From CAYRDC01 sp964422925 (lineage in GTDB: Bacteria; Bacteroidota; Bacteroidia; Chitinophagales; S012-47): a stretch of 5,993 nt of DNA. Shown here piece by piece: positions 1-5,202 of the stretch. Location: NCBI GenBank assembly GCA_964422925.1, contig CAYRDC010000051.1, positions 1-5,993 on the forward strand, written 5' to 3'. The position numbers were made by a program, and so were the translations under genes. The notes below the pieces were generated by a model that saw only the letters and a list, made by a program, of their open reading frames with translations, did no database searches and had not been told where the DNA came from. Each line of letters begins with the position of its first letter. Position 1 is the stretch's first letter.

Positions 1-711
1 TTCCCAAAGTTCGTTGCCGAGGCTGTCGGTGCGAATCAGCAATATGTCGCGGTCTCCGGCCGGTACATTATGCCGGTATCCGCAAATCAAAAAACCTCCA
101 TCATCACATAACAAAGCGTCAATGGGTAGCTCCCAATAATTGTTACCCATTTGTTTATCCCAGATTATATTGCCGTTTTCGTCAATTTTAATTAACTCAA
201 CCTGTGAATCATTTCCATTATAGCGTTGGGCTGAACCAATTAAAAGCAAATTACTGTCTGCCGTGTATATAATATCGAAAATAGCTTGTTTTTCCAAAGT
301 GTCACCAACTACTTTTTCCCATTGAAGTACACCTTGTAAATTTATAAAGCCATACCAGCTAAAATACTTGCCATCGATCTGGGTTTCTTTTACACCTCCT
401 ATATAGTAACCTGAATCTTTATAAGGAAGGATGCTAGTACCTCCATAGTCACGGATCCCATCCCCGTAATAATGCTCCCATTTTCGATTTCCAATACTAT
501 CCGTTTCAATAAGAATCAGCCGTGCATTGGGCCAACCGCTACTACCAATCATCAAATAACCCGAATCAGTAACAACTAATTTTTCGACTATATCAACATA
601 ATAATCAAAATCAAAACTTTTATTAAAATAGGTAATACTATTCCATTGCCCCGTCAGCATGATGGGTATGAAACAAACAATTAGGAAAACGGTTGTTTTA
701 AGAAATGACAT
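1..711 (-). CDS. Secreted beta-propeller-like repeat protein, C-terminal part beyond the left edge
   Basis: The reading frame is open from an ATG at 711 to the window edge, giving 237 visible residues without a stop. The N-terminus (MSFLKTTVFLIVCFIPIMLTGQ) is a typical Sec signal peptide, probably cut just before Gln22. There is no lipobox cysteine. The mature part holds four copies of a repeat of about 50-53 residues. Each has a strand motif of the form DSGYLMIGS (near residues 49, 99, 152 and 204). Where visible, this is followed by a strand-turn-strand unit ending in a Trp, for example LIKIDENGNIIW (173-184) and LLIRTDSLGNELW (224-236). This pattern is common in Bacteroidota propeller-type secreted proteins of unknown function, which usually end in a T9SS sorting domain. 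That end is not visible here. The start directly follows the stop of the upstream fragment (TAA then ATG), with no Shine-Dalgarno sequence. The specific role is unknown. Confidence 0.85.
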   Translation of the reverse strand, partial: MSFLKTTVFLIVCFIPIMLTGQWNSITYFNKSFDFDYYVDIVEKLVVTDSGYLMIGSSGWPNARLILIETDSIGNRKWEHYYGDGIRDYGGTSILPYKDSGYYIGGVKETQIDGKYFSWYGFINLQGVLQWEKVVGDTLEKQAIFDIIYTADSNLLLIGSAQRYNGNDSQVELIKIDENGNIIWDKQMGNNYWELPIDALLCDDGGFLICGYRHNVPAGDRDILLIRTDSLGNELWE

Positions 712-1125
712 TTACTGTAAAGTCATTTTATCTGTGGCAACCACTTTATCGTCCACAATCATCTGAATGATATACATACCGTTTGCTAAGTGGTTTCTTG
801 AAAACTTTATCGTTTGTTCAGTTGTGTTTAACTTAAATAGTTCAACCTGCCTGCCCATTATTGTAGTTATTCTAATAAAACCGGTTTTATCTTCCGGCAG
901 ATAATATTTAATCACCGTTGAATTACTAAACGGGTCCGGATAGTTGCCATTCAGCATGGCTTGTGCATCCGCTTTATCCGGCTCGATATTTCCCCTTTTA
1001 GCCTGCGGCCATGCTTCAGGGGCTATGCGGTAGCTGAGCGTATCGTTACGGAATTGCAGGATATTCTGGGCCGTTAGTTCATCGGCTGCCGCATTATCGG
1101 CAATCGTTTTCAGGCTTTGCATCAT
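712..1125 (-). pseudogene. Orphan C-terminal fragment with T9SS type A sorting domain
   Basis: This frame encodes 137 residues. Residues about 60-137 are a T9SS type A sorting domain: NYPDPFSNSTVIKYYL, a central IMGRQVELF strand (90-97), then LANGMYIIQMIVDDKVV and a short C-terminal tail. The YPNPF signature is altered to YPDPF (residues 62-66). Residues 1-40 (LKTIADN...AQNILQF...) resemble the short linker that, in my recollection of the family, precedes the sorting domain in long Bacteroidota surface proteins. There is no signal peptide and no cargo domain. A TGA stop lies two codons upstream of the ATG, in frame, so the frame cannot extend. A T9SS domain without a Sec signal cannot direct export, so I read it as the remnant of a larger gene whose 5' part has been lost. 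It could still be transcribed, since a near-perfect -7 box lies just upstream. A short functional protein is less likely. Confidence 0.65.
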
Positions 1126-1129
1126 TATT

Positions 1130-1137
1130 CAAATTTA
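1130..1137 (-). promoter_or_regulatory. Candidate Bacteroidota -7 box upstream of the fragment
   Basis: Read on the minus strand this is TAAATTTG, an exact match to the Bacteroidota -7 consensus TAnnTTTG. No TTG-type -33 element is visible at the expected distance. The ATG of the fragment is only four bases further on, so a transcript from here would be nearly leaderless for that frame. It may instead serve the propeller gene that starts at 711, for which I found no closer promoter. A chance match in AT-rich DNA is possible. Confidence 0.3.
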
Positions 1138-1155
1138 ACATATTCCATGGAAAAG

Positions 1156-1171
1156 AGAGGACTTCCCCTCT
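1156..1171 (-). terminator. Weak terminator-like hairpin
   Basis: On the minus strand, AGAGG and CCTCT form a five-base-pair stem around a six-base loop, followed by CTTTTCC. This could end transcription of the upstream fusion gene, but the stem is short and the T run is only four bases. It is a low-confidence call. Confidence 0.22.
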
Positions 1172-1195
1172 TACCTTCCACCTTCGACATTCGGA

Positions 1196-1220
1196 ATTCG
1201 TCATTCGTCATTCATCATTC
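1196..1220. repeat. Heptamer tandem repeat (attcgtc)n
   Basis: Three consecutive seven-base units (attcgtc, attcgtc, attcatc) and a partial fourth (attc) are visible. A degenerate further copy, cgacattcgg, lies to the left near 1185-1194. It is non-coding. Similar short heptamer strings (GAATGACGAAT on the other strand) are common in intergenic DNA of Bacteroidota and cyanobacteria. No function can be assigned. Confidence 0.6.
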
Positions 1221-1241
1221 CTGGCCGGCCTGTTCATGGTA

Positions 1242-1264
1242 ACCGGAAGTTGCAAACTTCCGGT
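1242..1264. repeat. Perfect 10-bp palindrome with 3-base loop
   Basis: The arms are accggaagtt (1242-1251) and aacttccggt (1255-1264), perfect reverse complements around the loop gca. On either strand this would form a stable hairpin. It lies about 70-90 bases past the stop of the fusion gene and has no T tract, so it is more like a REP-type intergenic palindrome than an intrinsic terminator. It could still protect the 3' end of the message. Confidence 0.7.
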
Positions 1265-1272
1265 CATCCCGG

Positions 1273-1303
1273 GGTTTAAGTTACGCTTCGCTAAACTTAA
1301 ACC
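1273..1303. repeat. Perfect 10-bp palindrome with 11-base loop
   Basis: The arms are ggtttaagtt (1273-1282) and aacttaaacc (1294-1303), around the loop acgcttcgcta. It sits eight bases from the 1242-1264 palindrome and shares with it the inner arm sequence aagtt...aactt. The pair is the first structure downstream of the fusion gene's stop codon (1334-1336). It may be a composite REP-like unit, and a role in transcript end formation is possible. There is no poly-T tract. Confidence 0.7.
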
Positions 1304-1333
1304 AGTACAAGGGTCAGTTTGTTTGGCGCGTAA

Positions 1334-3271
1334 TTACACCAGCCCCGTGTCGGTACAGACTTCCAGCAGGGCGGGGCCTTTCTGCCGGAACAGTTCAGCC
1401 ATGCCCTGTTCCACTTCTTCCACGGTGCAGGCCCGCTGGCCCCACGCCCCGCAGGAACGGGCATAAGCGGCAAAGTCCGGGTTGGTAAGTGAAGTCTTCC
1501 ATGCAGGCCAGCCACCGGCCCGCTGCTCCTTGGAGATCTTGCCCAGCTCGTTGTTGTTCAGCAGGATGATCTTCACGTCCATGTTGTAATGCACCAGGGT
1601 GGTCATTTCGGCCATGTACTGGGCAAAGCCCCCGTCACCGGCCACGGCCACCACGGGCCGTTTCCCTTTCACAGCTGCCCATGCGCCCAGCGAGGCCGGC
1701 AGGGCAAAGCCGATGGAACCCAGGTAGCCCGACATCAGGAAATCGTTGTCGCGGCTTTCGTAATAGCGCCCGAAGGAATAGGCGTTGTTGCCCACGTCCA
1801 CGCACATCACCGCGTTGTCCGGGTCCATGCGGTTGAGCGCGTCAAACACGTGAATGGCGCCCAGCCCCTTGCCGCGCAGTTCCTTCAGGCGGTTTTGCTT
1901 TTCCCTGCGCCAAATGGCCCAGCGTTCCGCGATCTGCGGCAGCTGGTTTTCGGCTTTGGTTTTGCCCAGCTTTCCGGCCATCAGGCGGGCCGTGACGGAT
2001 ATTTCGCCCGTCACCAGGGCTTCCACGGGGTGGAATTTGGCCAGGGCCATAGGGTCGAAATCCACCTGGATGGTAGGCAGCTTGTCGGTGATGCCGGTGT
2101 GGTTCGAGAAGGAAGCCCCGAAGACCACGAGCAGGTCGCTTTCGTTCATCAGCCAGGAGGCGACCGGTGTGCCGCTGCGGCCCAGCACCCCGCCCGCGTG
2201 GGGGTTGCTGTCGGGTATCAGGCCCTTGCCTTTGAAAGTGGTCAGCACCGGGCACTGCAGTTTGGCGGCCAGCGCCAGGATGTCCCCGGTTTTCCCGCGG
2301 GCCCCGTGCCCGATGATGATGACCGGGCGCCTGCTGTTGCGCAGCATTTTCAGGGCTTTGTCCAGGGCGCCTTCCGGTGGCGCCACGGACAGGTCGCTGA
2401 GGCGGTTTTCGGGCCCGCGGATGGCTTCTTCCCCGGCCGGGTGCACCTGCACTTCGTCCGGGAAGGTGAGGTGCGACACATCGCGCTTCAGGATGGCGTG
2501 CTTTATGGCCAGGGCCATCAGTTCGCTGTGCCGGCTGTCGCGCTGCACCCGGTGGTTGAAGGCAGCCACGCTGCCGAAGGCCTGCACCAGATCCACTTCC
2601 TGGAAATTGCCCGTTCCCACAACCTGGGTGGCCACCTGGCCGGTAAGGGCCAGGATGGGGGCGCGGTCCACTTTGGCGTCCCACAGGCCGGTGTACAGGT
2701 TGGTGGAACCCGGCCCCGCGATGGCAAAACAGGCCGCGGGCCGGCCCGTCAGCTTGCCGTAGGCCGAAGCGGCAAAAGCGGCCGCCCCTTCGTGGCGTAT
2801 GCCGAAATACCGCAGCCGGCCTTTTTCTTCCTGCCTGCGGAAGGCATCGGCCAGGCCGAGATTGCTGTGCCCCACCATGCCGAAAACAGTATCCACACCC
2901 CAGCGGATCATGGTTTCGGCCATTACATCGCTGACGGTCGACCGGTGGGGCGGTTTTTCCTCTACGGCCACCCACACCGCACCCGCTTCCACTTTGACCG
3001 CGTAGGTCTCCACCGCATCGTCATAGCCGGGTACCTTGCCGGTGCAGGGATGGTAATCCCACCCGTGCCAGGGGCAGCGCAGCAGGCCGTTTTCTATGCT
3101 GCCTTCCCCCAGCGGCCCGCCCTGGTGCGGGCACTTGTTGTCCAGGGCGCAAACCTTTCCTTCAAAACGTGTAAGGCAGATATCTTTCGTGCCGGCCGAA
3201 ACCGTCATCACCCGGTTGTCGGGCAGGAGGGTTTCATCGTCCAGCACTTTATACCATTTGATCCGGGTCAT
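1334..3271 (-). CDS. Rieske [2Fe-2S] ferredoxin fused to pyruvate-oxidase-like ThDP-dependent enzyme
   Basis: This 645-residue protein has two complete parts. Residues about 3-105 are a Rieske ferredoxin domain with cluster ligands Cys47, His49, Cys66 and His69 (CPHQGG and CPWHGW; the spacing fits CxH-x16-CxxH). After a linker of about eight residues (EEKPPHRS), residues 111-645 form a three-domain ThDP enzyme. The first domain has the cofactor-activating Glu161 in RHEGAAAFAASAYG, then AGPGSTN, and GNFQE (222-225) as in pyruvate oxidases. The central domain (about 300-435, IIIGHGARG onward) is the FAD/nucleotide-type fold. The C-terminal domain holds GDG (545-547), with Asp546 as Mg ligand, and NN 24 residues later. 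From memory, the ThDP part matches E. coli PoxB in order and motifs, including the AGG(W/Y) and NPDFA regions, so oxidative decarboxylation of pyruvate or a related 2-oxoacid is the best guess. Acetolactate-synthase-like carboligation cannot be excluded. The PoxB membrane-binding C-terminal tail is missing. There is no signal peptide, so it is cytoplasmic. The ATG at 3269-3271 begins right before the Rieske domain and has no Shine-Dalgarno. The gene is far more GC-rich than its neighbours and appears to be a single-gene unit. It is not a known named gene that I recognise. Confidence 0.9.
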   Translation of the reverse strand: MTRIKWYKVLDDETLLPDNRVMTVSAGTKDICLTRFEGKVCALDNKCPHQGGPLGEGSIENGLLRCPWHGWDYHPCTGKVPGYDDAVETYAVKVEAGAVWVAVEEKPPHRSTVSDVMAETMIRWGVDTVFGMVGHSNLGLADAFRRQEEKGRLRYFGIRHEGAAAFAASAYGKLTGRPAACFAIAGPGSTNLYTGLWDAKVDRAPILALTGQVATQVVGTGNFQEVDLVQAFGSVAAFNHRVQRDSRHSELMALAIKHAILKRDVSHLTFPDEVQVHPAGEEAIRGPENRLSDLSVAPPEGALDKALKMLRNSRRPVIIIGHGARGKTGDILALAAKLQCPVLTTFKGKGLIPDSNPHAGGVLGRSGTPVASWLMNESDLLVVFGASFSNHTGITDKLPTIQVDFDPMALAKFHPVEALVTGEISVTARLMAGKLGKTKAENQLPQIAERWAIWRREKQNRLKELRGKGLGAIHVFDALNRMDPDNAVMCVDVGNNAYSFGRYYESRDNDFLMSGYLGSIGFALPASLGAWAAVKGKRPVVAVAGDGGFAQYMAEMTTLVHYNMDVKIILLNNNELGKISKEQRAGGWPAWKTSLTNPDFAAYARSCGAWGQRACTVEEVEQGMAELFRQKGPALLEVCTDTGLV

Positions 3272-3301
3272 ATTGGTTGCGTGTTACGGGGTTCAGCTAT
3301 T

Positions 3302-3309
3302 CTAAAGTA
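3302..3309 (-). promoter_or_regulatory. Candidate -7 box for the fusion gene
   Basis: The minus-strand sequence TACTTTAG differs at one base from the Bacteroidota consensus TAnnTTTG. It would place the transcription start about 20-25 bases before the ATG at 3271. No convincing -33 element is seen. The ten bases around it (3301-3310) are repeated in inverted orientation at 3371-3380, in front of the divergent gene. Confidence 0.35.
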
Positions 3310-3371
3310 AGGTTTTTATCGCAGGAATGGTTCGTACCCGCTTGTGGTCTCCGCAGATAATGAAAATTTAT

Positions 3372-3379
3372 TACTTTAG
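3372..3379 (+). promoter_or_regulatory. Candidate -7 box for the divergent secreted-protein gene
   Basis: The plus-strand TACTTTAG is identical to the box on the other strand at 3302-3309. It gives a short leader of roughly 15 bases before the ATG at 3401. A TTG at 3342-3344 is rather too far upstream (27 bases) to be a normal -33 element, so the call rests mainly on the -7 match and its position. Confidence 0.35.
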
Positions 3380-3400
3380 AGTTAGGCTTCATACTTTGTT

Positions 3401-5056
3401 ATGGTCAAAAGAATTTGCTTCTTCCATCTGCTGTTGCTTTCCGGTCAGCTGATGAGCCCGCAGGGCTTTTCCTGGGGCGGCAAGGGTCCGGATGCGGTAG
3501 TGGATATGGGCACTCCTGTGTATTCAGATGTTGTCACTATAACGGGTTATTTCAGTGATACCATGGTGTTTGACAGCCTAATCTATATTTCAAAAGGTTC
3601 AAGCAATGCTTTTTTAGTGGATTTATTTCCGTTTGAATATGCTCCGGATCTTCCGGATTCTTTGCTAATTGCCTACAGCCCAACATATTCCAGTGGCATG
3701 GCTGTGGCAACCTATTATTTTGAACATTATTATTGGGCAGGTATTTTCAGTGATTCCCTTATTTTGAAAAATAGGAAGCTTTCCGGTGACAAAACCGGTA
3801 CTGATATCTTTCTGGCCAAGGTAGATGGCATTACAAAAGAGGTGTATTGGTTAAGGGCCATTAGTGGTCCAGGCGATGACGCAGTCTATGGAGCAATGCA
3901 ACGGGATGACACCTTGTTCTTAGCCGGAGAGTTTACAGACAAACTGTTTATAAATAACGATACTCTAACCAGTTCCGGTCAGACTGATGCTTTGGTATTA
4001 AAGATTGACAGCAGTGGAAATATTGTTCGTTACGCACAATTCGGCAGCCCAGACAGTGACAGGGCCACAAGCATTACTTTCAGCTGGGATAAATTCGTAT
4101 ATGTTACAGGGTACTTTTCTGATACAGTAACATTTGGAGATACTCAATTAATAAGCCAGGGCGGTACAGACATTTTCCTATTGAAACTGGATAAAAACCT
4201 GCACCCACTGTGGGCGCTCCAATGGGGCGGATCCGGGGATGATTTTCCCACCCGTGTACGAACAGCTGAACAAAACCGCGTGTGCCTGTCGGCCAATTAT
4301 TTGGATTCGCTGACGGTGTATCCTGCTCCTGTGGCCAGCGCGGGCCAGGGGCAAAACGGGTTGATTGCTGTCATAAACCCGGACGGTACGGTTTACTGGC
4401 AGAAAACCCTGCGCGGCCCGGGCGAAAATGAAATATCCGATATCATGTTTTGGGGTGATGAGTACGTTATAACAGGAAAAATAGATTCTATAAGTGTGAT
4501 TGACACGGTTGTCTTGCCAGATGTTGATAACGACATGTTTGTATTTCCCATATGGAATGATGGCACGATATTCCTTGACAATTATCCGTATTATGTGTTC
4601 AAAGGGAACGGGAACAATGCCATAACAAGGATTTCAAGCATTGATATTCTTATATATGGAATAGTAATTGTCGGATATTTTACTGATACGATAACCCTTT
4701 TTGACCGGCCCGGAATTCCATCGCACAAATACTTGGAGAATTATAATCCGAGTCCTGATTGTTTTATTAGCGGAAAAATATTTGGAATGTTTGGATTACC
4801 CGCTTTGTCAGGTGGTGGAAATTTGCGGATATACCCCAATCCTACAGACGGGGCGGTCCGGGTTTGGCTTCCGACCCCAGGCAGCCCCGCAGGCCTATCG
4901 GTTTTCAGCGCCACCGGGCAGCTGGTTCTTCACAGGGACATTCCGGCCGGTACGGTCAGCATGGACCTTTCCCTGCGGCAGCTGCCCAAGGGACTGTATG
5001 TTGTTAGGCTGCAAACGAAAGAGAAGGTTTTCACCGGAAAGGTGGTGCTGGAATGA
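3401..5056 (+). CDS. Secreted seven-repeat beta-propeller-like protein with T9SS sorting domain
   Basis: This complete 551-residue protein starts with a Sec signal peptide (basic MVKR, then hydrophobic residues 5-17, cleavage probably near residues 21-24). The mature part contains a repeat of about 60-66 residues whose clearest piece is GYFSDT. Copies begin near residues 49, 114, 176, 237, 297, 359 and 425, the fifth and sixth being divergent (NYLDSL, GKIDSI). The better copies continue as a loop with S.G.TD, then IFLLKLD..., a Trp or similar residue, and GG.GDD, as in SBBP-type propeller repeats of Bacteroidota. Seven units suggest a closed seven-bladed propeller. Residues about 474-551 are a T9SS type A sorting domain (IYPNPTDG, FSATGQLV, LPKGLYVVRL, KVVLE end). 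The protein is thus probably exported through the outer membrane and either anchored or released. Binding partner and function are unknown. GC content is uneven along the gene. There is no Shine-Dalgarno sequence. Confidence 0.92.
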   Translation: MVKRICFFHLLLLSGQLMSPQGFSWGGKGPDAVVDMGTPVYSDVVTITGYFSDTMVFDSLIYISKGSSNAFLVDLFPFEYAPDLPDSLLIAYSPTYSSGMAVATYYFEHYYWAGIFSDSLILKNRKLSGDKTGTDIFLAKVDGITKEVYWLRAISGPGDDAVYGAMQRDDTLFLAGEFTDKLFINNDTLTSSGQTDALVLKIDSSGNIVRYAQFGSPDSDRATSITFSWDKFVYVTGYFSDTVTFGDTQLISQGGTDIFLLKLDKNLHPLWALQWGGSGDDFPTRVRTAEQNRVCLSANYLDSLTVYPAPVASAGQGQNGLIAVINPDGTVYWQKTLRGPGENEISDIMFWGDEYVITGKIDSISVIDTVVLPDVDNDMFVFPIWNDGTIFLDNYPYYVFKGNGNNAITRISSIDILIYGIVIVGYFTDTITLFDRPGIPSHKYLENYNPSPDCFISGKIFGMFGLPALSGGGNLRIYPNPTDGAVRVWLPTPGSPAGLSVFSATGQLVLHRDIPAGTVSMDLSLRQLPKGLYVVRLQTKEKVFTGKVVLE

Positions 5057-5125
5057 GAAGAACTACTGGCTGGTCAACAGCTTCAATAAGTGCTGGTATT
5101 GGATTTATCAATGACTATCAGTTCG

Positions 5126-5154
5126 TTGTCTTATAAAGAAAAACATTATCTTTA
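5126..5154 (+). promoter_or_regulatory. Candidate promoter for the PKD-like protein gene
   Basis: A TTG at 5126-5128 and TATCTTTA at 5147-5154 (one mismatch to TAnnTTTG) are separated by 18 bases, close to the normal Bacteroidota -33/-7 spacing. Transcription would start about 40 bases before the ATG at 5203. It suggests that the downstream gene has its own promoter, although read-through from the gene ending at 5056 is also possible. Confidence 0.35.
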
Positions 5155-5157
5155 TAA
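5131..5157. repeat. AT-rich 9-bp inverted repeat
   Basis: The arms ttataaaga (5131-5139) and tctttataa (5149-5157) are perfect reverse complements with a nine-base loop. No T tract follows on the plus strand, so it is a poor intrinsic terminator for the gene ending at 5056. It overlaps the candidate -7 box and could be an operator or a chance AT-rich palindrome. Confidence 0.4.
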
Positions 5158-5202
5158 CGCTTATTGTTCGTGTTGGACAGATTACCATTCAATGTTCTCC
5201 TG

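Noticed and set aside
1126..1333. Insertion-sequence remnant or CRISPR repeats
   Set aside because: There is no transposase coding trace, no target-site duplication that I could see, and no regular spacer arrangement. Only short palindromes and a heptamer repeat are present.
1236..1466. Short plus-strand frame over the palindromes and the 3' end of the fusion gene
   Set aside because: It combines palindromic intergenic DNA with antisense coding sequence and shows no protein features.
1842..2975. 377-codon minus-strand frame inside the fusion gene
   Set aside because: It is an alternative frame of the same strand, rich in Gly, Arg and Pro, with no motifs. The motif-bearing frame is the 645-residue one.
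1589..3310. 573-codon open frame on the plus strand, antisense to the fusion enzyme
   Set aside because: It is fully overlapped by a gene with clear catalytic motifs. Its translation is low-complexity, rich in His, Gly, Ala and Arg, with no recognisable domain. Long antisense frames are expected opposite GC-rich coding DNA.
4701..5114. 137-codon plus-strand frame overlapping the end of the seven-repeat protein
   Set aside because: It is a shifted frame over the sorting domain, whose correct frame has YPNP and the proper C-terminal strand and stop. I considered a frameshift, but the main frame is continuous to its normal end.
5131..5157. Intrinsic terminator after the seven-repeat gene
   Set aside because: The stem is AT-only apart from one pair and has no T tract after it. 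It is kept as an inverted repeat, not as a terminator.
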